NCBI GenBank assembly: GCA_050949725.1
Contig: JBMNGH010000003.1
Coordinates: 62,001-126,000 of the forward strand
Reading direction: 5' to 3'
From: JBMNGH01 sp050949725
GTDB lineage: Bacteria; Bacillota; Thermosediminibacteria; Thermosediminibacterales; Tepidanaerobacteraceae
DNA: 64,000 nt
This document shows positions 18,032 through 26,676 of this stretch, piece after piece. The notes below the pieces were generated by a model. It saw only the letters and a list, made by a program, of their open reading frames with translations. It was not told where the DNA came from and did not search any database. Made by a program: the position numbers and the translations under genes. Positions within the stretch are counted from its first letter, which is position 1. The number at the start of each line of letters is the position of its first letter.

Positions 18032-18661
18032 TTATATTTTTAGGTTTCTTAGGACATAGTCATGAATTTCTTGTTCAGTTTTTATTCCTTCCTCTAATAA
18101 AGCTGTTGACAATCGACCATAGTTTTCTACAAATGCAATGTCTTTGATGCTGTTCAAGTTGACCTTTACACTGAGCCATGCTCCTGAGAGGGCAGCTTTA
18201 AGGCAGGCTGCTGCAACACCTGTATCGCTCACAGTAGAAGGATTGGTATGTCCCAGTGATTTCTTGACAAGATTAATTGCTTTGAGGGACTCCTTCATTA
18301 TCTCAAACGGTACTTTTGTGGCACTTTTCAGGGCTTCCTCCAAAGCTTCCCCCCTTATTTGTTTTTCAGTTTCAGTATTTTTTGGCATTTTAAATACAGC
18401 AGACACATTGTCAAATGCCTCTGTATCCTCATCTATAAGGACCATTAACCGCTTCTTGGTCTCCTCAATCTCTTTTAAAAGCTGTTTTATGAATTCCTGT
18501 TCATGCATGTATTTTTTCTTACCAGTAGTCAGATTAGCGGCCATCGCTATTAAAGCTGCCCCTACAACACCTACCAGAGCTGAGGCAGACCCTCCGCCGG
18601 GTGTCGGCTGTTTGGAAGCCAGTAAATCAATGAAATCGTTTATTTTAAGTTGAGAAAGCAT
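18032..18661 (-). CDS. Cyclodeaminase/cyclohydrolase family protein (formimino-THF cyclodeaminase-like)
   Basis: A 209-residue helical protein of the family that includes formiminotetrahydrofolate cyclodeaminase and methenyl-THF cyclohydrolase FchA. The signature PTPGGGSASALVGVVGAAL is at about residues 19-38, followed by MAANLT. It would convert formimino- or methenyl-THF, linking ring catabolism to one-carbon folate. It is the last gene of the long minus-strand run from the molybdenum hydroxylase; 131 bases separate it from the racemase before it. Which of the two reactions it performs cannot be decided here. Confidence 0.87.
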   Translation of the reverse strand: MLSQLKINDFIDLLASKQPTPGGGSASALVGVVGAALIAMAANLTTGKKKYMHEQEFIKQLLKEIEETKKRLMVLIDEDTEAFDNVSAVFKMPKNTETEKQIRGEALEEALKSATKVPFEIMKESLKAINLVKKSLGHTNPSTVSDTGVAAACLKAALSGAWLSVKVNLNSIKDIAFVENYGRLSTALLEEGIKTEQEIHDYVLRNLKI

Positions 18662-18792
18662 TTTTCTGCCCCTTTCTTCACGTATTGTCTAGTTGGTTGC
18701 GCCATTTAGAAGCAAATTCCATAAACCTTATCTGCTCAAAGTCTGGACTCTTACAAAGTATTTTGAATTAAACTTGTTGTTTTTTATGATGC

Positions 18793-19584
18793 TCAAATAT
18801 TCAAACATCCTTCACATGTAAATTTTACTCTTGTAGAAATATAATTTTTTTGATGCATCCTGACAGAAATCGTCCCACCTGGCTGGACAACGTTTAATCT
18901 GCCTTCAACATGGTCTTTCAGGTGAATTCCTAAAGCCATGCTCCCAGAGCCGCAGCCCCTTTCAAATACCCTACTTCCGGTTTCTTTCACCCAGACGTAC
19001 GGCATTATTTCATAATTGTCTTCCTCCAGTTTTCTATAAGGGATAATCCCCACTGCTTTAGCTTCAATTGAACTTAAAACAGAATCGAGTATCGTGTCCA
19101 TTTTTGATTTGTCCTCTTGCCAGCTGTCAAAAACGAAGTGGCTGATACCGTCAAAGTCGACCAAACTGCCCGTTATATCCAGCCCTTCAATATTTATGCT
19201 GTGTTTTTCAAAAGAAACCGGATTCGGCATCTCGCATTCTGCATAATACATAAACGGTGATACGGTTTTTACACGGCATTCGAGTGGATGCCAAGCTCCA
19301 GATGCCTCAATATAAAAGCTCTCTTTGCCAATAATTCCTTTATATACCGCGTACGCTGCGGCGGCTAAACTCGCATTGCCACAAAATTCTCCTCCTGCCA
19401 TTTCAAGCCTTATAACCGGACCTTTGTTTTCCGGTTGTAATATAAAACCCACCTGTTCTGCGTTCATATACTCGTAGCTCATTACTGTGCGTGCAATTTC
19501 ACCGTACAGATACGGTGAACATTTACTGGTAATAAATACGGTGGTGTTTTGGGAAGGACTCGCTTTAATAAAGTTTAAGACCAT
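18793..19584 (-). CDS. DapF-like cofactor-independent amino-acid racemase/epimerase
   Basis: 263 residues with the diaminopimelate epimerase fold. The two catalytic cysteines are present: Cys68 in GGEFCGNASLA and Cys211 in ERGCGSGSMALG. Relatives include diaminopimelate epimerase and the CntK-type histidine racemase. The motif EFCGNA rather than DapF's GNGxRC favours a racemase for another amino acid. It sits among amino-acid and hydantoin-type genes, not lysine genes. The specific substrate is unknown. The ATG follows GTAGGA. Confidence 0.8.
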   Translation of the reverse strand: MVLNFIKASPSQNTTVFITSKCSPYLYGEIARTVMSYEYMNAEQVGFILQPENKGPVIRLEMAGGEFCGNASLAAAAYAVYKGIIGKESFYIEASGAWHPLECRVKTVSPFMYYAECEMPNPVSFEKHSINIEGLDITGSLVDFDGISHFVFDSWQEDKSKMDTILDSVLSSIEAKAVGIIPYRKLEEDNYEIMPYVWVKETGSRVFERGCGSGSMALGIHLKDHVEGRLNVVQPGGTISVRMHQKNYISTRVKFTCEGCLNI

Positions 19585-19865
19585 TTTTTATCCTACTCTC
19601 TATATTTTTTTAAACATGTTCTATTGTTCGCCTTTAAATCTACCTTAATCTTCTGTACATGCTCAAACCATATGTTTTATAGGATTGCCAATCTCACCAT
19701 TAGCACCAAGATTACATTAGGACATTGTAGACCCAACATATAAGCCGGGATTACCAATTATCACCACTAATGCCAAAGACCGTTATACAATGACAACCTT
19801 ATATACCTTCTACAAAACCCATTATCTCTACTTTTGCTATTTCAAACGCTTACTTTCTATATAAT
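19585..19865. other. Intergenic region with imperfect direct repeat
   Basis: Two diverged copies of an approximately 30-base segment begin at about 19682 (GGATTGCCAATC...) and 19748 (GGATTACCAATT...). No gene was seen. The meaning is unclear. Confidence 0.3.
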
Positions 19866-20570
19866 TTATTGCAGCAATGTGCCCTTGCCTTCAATTCTGC
19901 ATTTGATGTCAAGGGCTTCAAGAATCCACCACAAGGTTACCTGATTGCTCGTCACCACCGGTTTGCCGAGCTGTTTTTCAAGCTTTTCAGCAACTTCCAT
20001 TCCCCGAAAATCCGTGCAGCTTATAAACATTCCGTCTGCATCCGGCCTATCGGCTTTTAATGCAAATTCATAAATCTGCTCTGGGGTTTGAGCGTGAAGT
20101 ATATCGGCATCAATTATCTGCATACCCATGATATTTACTACATCAAATCCGTTTTCTACAAGAAATTTTTTTTCCATTTTATTGATCTCATCTATATACG
20201 GTGTTACTACAACAGGCCGTTTTATCTTTAAATGTTTCAGAGCATCTATCATGGCCGAGGATGTCGTTATAGCAGGACAACCCAAACTATCCTGTATCTT
20301 TTTTATGATTCCCTTGTCCCAATCCAGACCTCCGATAAAACTACCGCTTGTGCAAGCATAAGCTACCACATGGGGCTTAACCGATGAGATCAATTTTATC
20401 GCATAGTCCATGTCTTCCTCCATTTTCTTGAGGGCCTCCGGAGTCGTTTCTGTAAGCATAACCCTGGTAGTGTGAAAGTGTATCCCTTTTATGCCAAGTT
20501 TATAATACTCCGGTTCCATTAAAACATTAACCGAAGGCAAAATGATTCCAACCCGTTTTGTCTCTTCCAT
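19866..20570 (-). CDS. Maleate cis-trans isomerase / arylmalonate decarboxylase family protein
   Basis: 234-residue member of the Asp/Glu racemase superfamily. It begins RVGIILPSVNVLMEPEYY, the maleate-isomerase signature (SSNVxxEPE). Both catalytic Cys positions are occupied: Cys73 in YACTSGSFIGG and Cys185 in FISCTDFRG. That fits an isomerase or racemase; arylmalonate decarboxylases keep only one Cys. The start at 20570 follows GGGGGG by 8 bases; upstream Met codons have no ribosome site. It lies in the molybdenum hydroxylase run next to the D-glutamate cyclase-like gene. Confidence 0.82.
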   Translation of the reverse strand: MEETKRVGIILPSVNVLMEPEYYKLGIKGIHFHTTRVMLTETTPEALKKMEEDMDYAIKLISSVKPHVVAYACTSGSFIGGLDWDKGIIKKIQDSLGCPAITTSSAMIDALKHLKIKRPVVVTPYIDEINKMEKKFLVENGFDVVNIMGMQIIDADILHAQTPEQIYEFALKADRPDADGMFISCTDFRGMEVAEKLEKQLGKPVVTSNQVTLWWILEALDIKCRIEGKGTLLQ

Positions 20571-20775
20571 TACATTTCCCCCCGTGTCTTTTACTAATAT
20601 AATAGATATATTGCAAACTTGAGTCTCAGTGCTTACACAACTCATACGCCCAACATTTTGACAGTTCTACAATACGATCATTTCTCTTACGGAGTGGCTC
20701 TTTAGCAGAGAGATAATTACATGGCCTTTCTCTAGCACGCATCCGGTAATCGCTTAAATACCTATCGAATATCAA

Positions 20776-21852
20776 TCATTTACCATTTTGTTTGCCCGAC
20801 CAGGTCTCCCTATAACTTTTAGTAAATATGCTCTCATTTGTTGCGTGTCTTACTATAGACCTCAGCATTTCGACTATATATGCGTTGATATCTTCACTTT
20901 CTCCGTCCACATATGGCCTCAACATGCCTGAAACAGGATCTATTCCCCCTGCCCTCACACATTCTCTTATCATAAATCTTTCCGTATCCGCATCATGCAT
21001 TACTTCCAATTCACCCGTAAGTGCTGCGAGACACGCCTCTACACCGTATGCACCCCAGTTTGATATGTTGCATATTATGCCGATATCAGCCGAAATATCA
21101 CAAGCTATACCGCCTTCACACGGACAAAGACACTTTTCGGCATGTGGAATCTTACTTCGCACGGCATCTGCAACAAATCCCATACCCATTTCGTTTCCTA
21201 AATCACCGATACCTATTGTCGTTATTCCCCTTTTCTGAGCCTCCAAAAACACATAATCTAGCTTTGCTGTGATTTCAGAAATATCAAAACCGCCGCCGCT
21301 GTGGTGCACCCTTTTTCTGTTCCATCCAGGCCTCTCTATTGCTATCACGGCTTTAGGTCGGTATTGTTGAATAATTCGAACAGCCTCTTTACGCGCTGCT
21401 TCATGGTCTACCGGAAAAGATCTCACCATCATTTTCCTTCCTCTGCCACCAGTATTTAACTGTTCATTGTCACAAACAATCAGGCCTGCTGCACTGCACG
21501 TCTTAGCAAAAGTATTTGTTATAGACTCTTCAGTCAAAACTATAGGCACTGCCCCCAACCCAATGTCAAGGGCACGGGCAAGCGATGCAGCTCCAACAGG
21601 GCCATCCGTTTCTGCTAGCATGAACGATTTGATAATAAAACCCGACAATATAAAGACGTGATCACCTGGTGTGACGGCATCCTTTAGGAGTTTGGCAGCA
21701 GCTAAAGTAAGCGGTTTGCCGGCTTTATCCCTCGCAGTCTGATAAATTTCCATTAACGGCAATCCTTTTAATATTGTCCAGTTAGACATCGGCACTGTAA
21801 CTAGCCTGTCAACCGCTTCACCGATTGTCTCAATTCGATTAATTTTGTCCAC
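20776..21852 (-). CDS. DUF4392 protein, D-glutamate cyclase-like
   Basis: 358 residues matching the glutamate cyclase C-terminal (DUF4392) family; mammalian D-glutamate cyclase interconverts D-glutamate and 5-oxo-D-proline. Visible conserved blocks are ETDGPVGAASLARAL near 78, RPKAVIAIERPGWN near 170, IGIGDLGNEMGMG and SNWGAYG. The GTG start at 21852 follows AAGGGGG. It lies between the FAD oxidoreductase and the maleate isomerase-like gene. With HyuA/HyuB downstream of the same island, it suggests traffic through 5-oxoproline; this is inference. Confidence 0.8.
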   Translation of the reverse strand: MDKINRIETIGEAVDRLVTVPMSNWTILKGLPLMEIYQTARDKAGKPLTLAAAKLLKDAVTPGDHVFILSGFIIKSFMLAETDGPVGAASLARALDIGLGAVPIVLTEESITNTFAKTCSAAGLIVCDNEQLNTGGRGRKMMVRSFPVDHEAARKEAVRIIQQYRPKAVIAIERPGWNRKRVHHSGGGFDISEITAKLDYVFLEAQKRGITTIGIGDLGNEMGMGFVADAVRSKIPHAEKCLCPCEGGIACDISADIGIICNISNWGAYGVEACLAALTGELEVMHDADTERFMIRECVRAGGIDPVSGMLRPYVDGESEDINAYIVEMLRSIVRHATNESIFTKSYRETWSGKQNGK

Positions 21853-21875
21853 CTGTTCAAAAACCCCCTTAAAGT

Positions 21876-23054
21876 TTAAATAACTGCCTTCTCTATGACT
21901 AGTTTACCCTCTGCAAATCTGCCCGGATTCACTTCAGACAAATCAAGTGTCTTATATTTGCCATATATTATGAGCTCAGCCAACCCCCTCCCAGCAGCAG
22001 GGGCCTGCATCAAACCGTGACCTGAAAATCCGGTAATCAAATAAAAACTTTTTAAATCCGGGTGTTCACCGATAATTGCATTATAATCATGATAGTTATA
22101 ATCATAACACCCACGCCATGCCTTGATAAGCCTCATTCTATCAAAACAATCCAATTTTTCGGCAAGGCCAGGCCATACATGATCAAAGAAGAAGTCTCTA
22201 TCAGGAACATAATCGAACATAAAATCAAAATCCAGCCTTGTCTTGCCTGTCAGCATTGTATCACCTTCAGGTTGTTCCTTAAACCACCAGGTGTCTGAAG
22301 GAAGAGTTGTGTAAGAGTGCCCTATCCTAATATTTGGCATGATTTTGCACACATATATGTCGTGCGGAAGTGGTTTTACAGGCACATCAACTCCAGCCAT
22401 TTCTCCTATAAGGCCTGCCCAGGGGCCCGCTGAGTTTACAATAGCATCACCAAAGTATTTTTTTCCCGTCTTTGTTATTACACCTGTGGCTCTTCCGCAT
22501 TTCTTTTCAATGCCTACAACCTCATCATATACAAAATGTGCACCCATCTCCTTCACTTTTTTAATATATCCATGCATTACCTGCTGAGGGTCAAGAATCC
22601 CATCTCTTCGGCAAATTGTACCACCGACTATGCCATCAATATCAAGTTCAGGAATCATTTCGGAAATATCTTCGGGTGTCAAGAGTTCAATTTCTACGCC
22701 CTCATTTCTCTGCAGCTTGGCTATTTCCAAGGCAGTAGGCCATTTCTTCTCACTTATCAGAAATAGATACCCACCCTGGCGAAAATCTATCTTAGGCTTT
22801 CCTGCACTCGACTCCATAATTTCGCTGAAGTTTTCATATACATCCACACTCCGTCTCGACAACCTTATATTGACCCTTGTGCTGAACTGCTGCCTAACGC
22901 CCCCTAAGGCAAGTGGACTTGCTGCCAGTTCGTAAGTTGGGTCTTTTTCAATTATAACAACTCTTACTTTGGGCTGTTCGAGCAACAGACTGTAAGCAGT
23001 GGCTGTAGACATAACACCACCGCCGACAAATATGACATCATAGTTTTTCGACAT
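21876..23054 (-). CDS. FAD-dependent amine/amino-acid oxidoreductase (DAO family)
   Basis: 392-residue flavoprotein of the D-amino-acid oxidase / sarcosine oxidase beta family. The FAD dinucleotide motif VIFVGGGVMSTATAYSLL lies near residues 5-22, then ALGGVRQQFSTRVN, SAGPWAGLIG and ITGFSGHGLMQAPAAGRGLAELI at the C-terminus. The start at 23054 is fixed by GGAGG 8 bases upstream. It could oxidise sarcosine-like N-methyl amines, D-amino acids or proline-type rings, passing electrons to the nearby ETF. Substrate unknown. Confidence 0.85.
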   Translation of the reverse strand: MSKNYDVIFVGGGVMSTATAYSLLLEQPKVRVVIIEKDPTYELAASPLALGGVRQQFSTRVNIRLSRRSVDVYENFSEIMESSAGKPKIDFRQGGYLFLISEKKWPTALEIAKLQRNEGVEIELLTPEDISEMIPELDIDGIVGGTICRRDGILDPQQVMHGYIKKVKEMGAHFVYDEVVGIEKKCGRATGVITKTGKKYFGDAIVNSAGPWAGLIGEMAGVDVPVKPLPHDIYVCKIMPNIRIGHSYTTLPSDTWWFKEQPEGDTMLTGKTRLDFDFMFDYVPDRDFFFDHVWPGLAEKLDCFDRMRLIKAWRGCYDYNYHDYNAIIGEHPDLKSFYLITGFSGHGLMQAPAAGRGLAELIIYGKYKTLDLSEVNPGRFAEGKLVIEKAVI

Positions 23055-23115
23055 AAAAAAGACCTCCAATTTTTCCTTGACAACTTTTGTGCAACGAATT
23101 TTTTACAACATACAA

Positions 23116-24087
23116 TTATCTAATATTTATTCCAAGCTTTGACATTGCACTTTGCAGCAGCTCATCAGCAAATACACGACGAGAAAAGCTATCACAGCGT
23201 GTATCCCTAAAAGGTGCTATATGCTTTCTACTTACCCTCATGATATCAGGCATGATTTCCTCAAGCCGGTCTACCGCCTTGCCTGCAATCATGTCTTTTG
23301 CTTCTTTTACAACCTTAGGAAATGGGCCGGCCGATCCGAACACAATATTTATATCTTCAATGATGCCTTCCTGAATTATGGCTGCAACCGCGCAACTGAC
23401 AATAGGGAAGTCAAATGATCCCCTAAGAGCTTTTCTAACATAAGCGGATTTATAATTATCCGAAACAAAAGGAATTTTAATTCCGACTAATATCTCATCC
23501 GGGTGAACATCCTTTCTACCTCCTGGTAGATACAATTTTTCGAGTTCAACTTCGCGTCTGCCCTCAGTGCTCTCAAGTATCGCTCGAGCATCAAATGACA
23601 TGAGGGCGGGCGCTAAGTCCGATTGGAATAATGCAACACATTCCCGGCTATTCTTATATTGATAGCACCTGTCCCCTCCATTTTTGAAACATTTTTTAAT
23701 GCTCCTGCGCCAGCTTATAGACTGATTATAATACATGCATCTATTTTCCTGAAGCAGATTGCCTCCAAGTGTGCCTTGGTTCCTGATTTGGGGTGTCGCA
23801 ACACTACGGGCTGCCTGCAACACGGAAGTGTAGTTTTTTAACTCCGGAATTTCACAAAGCTCAGCCAGTTTTAAACCGGCACCGAGCAAGAGCCATTTTT
23901 CATCTTTTTTTACCTGTTTCAATTCGGTCATATCTTCAATACAAAAAAACGAGGTCTCTTTAATTAATCCACGATTCATCTGTGGCAATACATCTGTACC
24001 TCCGGCGATAATTTTCATATTTTGTCTATCAGCCAAAATTTGAACAGCGTCCTTAACACTGCCTTTGAAATTTATAACGTTTACCAA
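23116..24087 (-). CDS. Molybdenum hydroxylase FAD subunit with 4-hydroxybenzoyl-CoA-reductase-type Cys insert
   Basis: 323-residue FAD subunit of a xanthine dehydrogenase-family enzyme. FAD-binding blocks are IIAGGTDVLPQM (near 27) and TPQIRNQGTLGGNLLQ (near 98). Directly after the second block is an insert with four cysteines at 117, 133, 141 and 150, spaced C-x15-C-x7-C-x8-C. This equals the spacing I recall for the extra [4Fe-4S] cluster of 4-hydroxybenzoyl-CoA reductase beta subunit. Ordinary xanthine dehydrogenase FAD subunits lack it. The start is TTG 24087, with GGGAGGGGAAGGG just upstream; the TTG at 24105 would cover that site. Confidence 0.9.
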   Translation of the reverse strand: MVNVINFKGSVKDAVQILADRQNMKIIAGGTDVLPQMNRGLIKETSFFCIEDMTELKQVKKDEKWLLLGAGLKLAELCEIPELKNYTSVLQAARSVATPQIRNQGTLGGNLLQENRCMYYNQSISWRRSIKKCFKNGGDRCYQYKNSRECVALFQSDLAPALMSFDARAILESTEGRREVELEKLYLPGGRKDVHPDEILVGIKIPFVSDNYKSAYVRKALRGSFDFPIVSCAVAAIIQEGIIEDINIVFGSAGPFPKVVKEAKDMIAGKAVDRLEEIMPDIMRVSRKHIAPFRDTRCDSFSRRVFADELLQSAMSKLGINIR

Positions 24088-24132
24088 ATGCCCTTCCCCT
24101 CCCAAGCGCGCTTTAAGAAAACACTGTTTACG

Positions 24133-24624
24133 TCATTTTTTATTTAATTTGCCTTTCATTTTATTTGCCGCTATTTTTACCGCATCTATTATCTTTGTGT
24201 ATCCTGTACATCTGCACAGATTCCCGGAAAGCGCCTCGTGAATTTCTTGTTCACTAGGTTCAGCCACTCGATCAAGAAGGGCCTTTGCAGCCAAAACCAT
24301 GCCCGGTGTACAAAAACCGCACTGGATTGCTCCGGCTTCAATAAAGGCCTCCTGGATCGGATGAAGCTCTCCATCTTTACTCAACCCCTCTATAGTAACC
24401 ACTTCTTTCCCATCCGCCTGAACAGCAAACATAATACACGAATACACGAGTCTTCCCTCGACCAATACGGAACATGCCCCGCATTCACCTTCATTACAGC
24501 TTTTCTTAGTGCCCGTCAGGCCACAAAAATCTCTTAAATAATCTATGAGCTTCAGTCCTGACGGTATTCTGTCTTCTCGAATTTTTCCATTGACATTTAT
24601 TTTAACTAGCTGATCCCCAGTCAA
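24133..24624 (-). CDS. Molybdenum hydroxylase 2Fe-2S subunit
   Basis: 163-residue small subunit with two [2Fe-2S] clusters. The N-terminal plant-type cluster is CNEGECGAC with a distant Cys in LVYSC. The C-terminal cluster is QCGFCTPG with CRCTGY. It carries electrons from the pterin to the FAD subunit. The start at 24624 is TTG, with AGGAGAGG about 12 bases upstream. It lies between the ETF alpha gene and the FAD subunit gene in the same operon. Confidence 0.95.
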   Translation of the reverse strand: MTGDQLVKINVNGKIREDRIPSGLKLIDYLRDFCGLTGTKKSCNEGECGACSVLVEGRLVYSCIMFAVQADGKEVVTIEGLSKDGELHPIQEAFIEAGAIQCGFCTPGMVLAAKALLDRVAEPSEQEIHEALSGNLCRCTGYTKIIDAVKIAANKMKGKLNKK

Positions 24625-24654
24625 TTTCTATATGTCCTCTCCTTATCAAACTTT

Positions 24655-25866
24655 CTAGGCAAAGTTTAAATTTAGGCTATTTCGCTCTTCGATCATAAAT
24701 GGCAGGATCTCAAACAGATCCCCCTCCAATCCGATATCGGCAATCTTGAATATGGGTGCATCAGGATCGATATTAATCGCCACAATCATCTTGGAACCCC
24801 TCATGCCGACGATATGTTGGACAGCACCGGAAATCCCGCATGCTATGTACAAATCAGGGCATACGGTTTTGCCGGTCTGGCCGATTTGACAGTCAGAAGA
24901 AACCCATCCTAAGTCAACAATCCGACGGCTTGCTCCAAGTGCACCTTTAAAAGCTTTTGAAAGATCCTTGACAAGATTTAAACCCTTTTTATCTGTTACC
25001 CCGAGCCCTGCACTAACGATTATCTTGGCATCTTCGACACTGACCTCATTAATCTGTTTCACTAACTGTAGGACTTTAGTCCTGACTTTTAAGGAATGGG
25101 TTGATAAATCTTTTTTGATAACACTCCCCTTTCGACCACGGCTCGGTCCAATAGGCTTCATCACTCTCGGTCTTACGGTTGCGAGTTGTGGCCATGTTTT
25201 TGGGCATATGATATTTGCAAACAGATTTCCGCCAAAGGCAGGCCGTGTTTGCATCAAAATTCCGTTTTCCATTAATTCAAGACTCGTACAGTCAGCACTC
25301 AAACCTGTTTTTAACCTTGCGGCAAGCCTTGGAGCCAAAGATCTTCCCACTAAAGTAGCCCCGAATAGCATTGCCAGCGGTTTATATTCCTTTACCAATT
25401 CTTCGATTACTCCGATGTATGGCTCATCCCTAAAGTGTTCAAATATCTGCCCTTGAACTAAATAAACGATATCTGCTCCATGGTTTATCAGATCTTCCTC
25501 TATAAAACCGTCAGATTCATCGGTTATAAGGACTGCAGCCACCTTATGGATACTGTCTGTTACCTTTCGCCTCGCTTCTCCGAGCAATTCATACACCACT
25601 TGCGCCGGTCTTCCATCTCTACATTCGGCAAAGACCCATATGTCGCTACACTGTCTCAAGTGCTTTACTTGAATTTCACTCGGTAAACATTTTATATCCT
25701 TTACTATGGCATCAGCTTGGCAAGCATCAATACACATCCCACAGGAATTACAGTCCTCCGATATGACGGCATGACCTTCGTCAATGTGAATTGCATCTAA
25801 TGGACAAGAATGTGTACAGTTACCACAGGCGGTGCAGTTTTGTTCGATAATTTTTATTAAACTCAT
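24655..25866 (-). CDS. etfA: Electron transfer flavoprotein alpha subunit with N-terminal ferredoxin domain
   Basis: 403 residues. The first 60 carry two [4Fe-4S] motifs (CTACGNCTHSCPLDAI and CNSCGMCIDACQADAI), absent from ordinary EtfA. The ETF alpha domain follows and the FAD-binding end has GASRRIVDLGWV, QIGQTGKTVCPDLYIACG and INIDPDAPIFKIADIG. The ATG overlaps the etfB stop by four bases (ATGA). The gene is inserted between molybdenum hydroxylase subunit genes, so this ETF is probably the electron acceptor or donor of that enzyme. Whether it can bifurcate electrons is not decided by the sequence alone. Confidence 0.93.
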   Translation of the reverse strand: MSLIKIIEQNCTACGNCTHSCPLDAIHIDEGHAVISEDCNSCGMCIDACQADAIVKDIKCLPSEIQVKHLRQCSDIWVFAECRDGRPAQVVYELLGEARRKVTDSIHKVAAVLITDESDGFIEEDLINHGADIVYLVQGQIFEHFRDEPYIGVIEELVKEYKPLAMLFGATLVGRSLAPRLAARLKTGLSADCTSLELMENGILMQTRPAFGGNLFANIICPKTWPQLATVRPRVMKPIGPSRGRKGSVIKKDLSTHSLKVRTKVLQLVKQINEVSVEDAKIIVSAGLGVTDKKGLNLVKDLSKAFKGALGASRRIVDLGWVSSDCQIGQTGKTVCPDLYIACGISGAVQHIVGMRGSKMIVAINIDPDAPIFKIADIGLEGDLFEILPFMIEERNSLNLNFA

Positions 25867-26663
25867 CTATCCGCTACCCCCTCGAGGAAGCTTCTGCCTA
25901 TTTCATCAAACAATTGTCGGACCTTTTCCCGTGCGCCGCCCTGTAGCATTCGCACACTAGACTTCATCTCCGGGACAAATGTACTGATAACTGTCGTAGG
26001 TGAACCGTCAAGGCCGACCTCATCCCGTCTCAAAGCTAAGTCCTCCAGGCCCCAAACGGGAATATTTCTTTTCTTAGATGCACGAAGCAACTTGAGGGAC
26101 GGCAGGCGCGGAATATTAATGTCTTTCAAGACTGTTATGAGTCCGGGCATCTCCATTTCTACGACTTCATAACCATTTTCCAATACACGTTGCAACCTTA
26201 TTTTACCGTTGCTCACCCCAAGGATCTTTTTTGCATATGAAACATGAGGTATATCGAGTATTTCTGCTATTTCAGGCCCCACCTGGGCTGTGTCTCCATC
26301 GATAGCTTGTTTGCCGCAAATTATCAGATGGACATTCCCTATCTTAGAAATGGCAGAACTGAGTATTTTTGCGGTACAGTAAGTATCAGACCCACTGAAA
26401 GCAGGGTCGCTTATCAGAATCCCACTTGTGACTCCCATGCTATAGGCTTCATGTATGACCTGCTTTGCCCTTTCCGGCCCCATGCTTATAACCGTAACAC
26501 TCCCTCCAAACTTTTCGGTAAGTTGGAGAGCCTCCTCAATCGCAAAAAGATCGAATGGATTCATTACAGCAGGGGCTGCTTCACGGTTCAAGGTTTTGGT
26601 TCGCTTATCTATTGTTATTTCAGTTGTATCAGGTACCTGTTTTACACACACTACTATATTCAA
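25863..26663 (-). CDS. etfB: Electron transfer flavoprotein beta subunit
   Basis: 266-residue partner of EtfA. It begins MNIVVCVKQVPDTTEITID and has NPFDLFAIEEALQL, VTVISMGPERAK, LIICGKQAIDGDTAQVGPEIAE (AMP/FAD site) and EMPGLITVLKDINIPRLPSL. All are typical ETF beta blocks. It lies 13 bases after the large molybdenum hydroxylase gene and overlaps etfA, indicating one transcript. Confidence 0.95.
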   Translation of the reverse strand: MNIVVCVKQVPDTTEITIDKRTKTLNREAAPAVMNPFDLFAIEEALQLTEKFGGSVTVISMGPERAKQVIHEAYSMGVTSGILISDPAFSGSDTYCTAKILSSAISKIGNVHLIICGKQAIDGDTAQVGPEIAEILDIPHVSYAKKILGVSNGKIRLQRVLENGYEVVEMEMPGLITVLKDINIPRLPSLKLLRASKKRNIPVWGLEDLALRRDEVGLDGSPTTVISTFVPEMKSSVRMLQGGAREKVRQLFDEIGRSFLEGVADR

Positions 26664-26676
26664 CGGTCTTCACCTC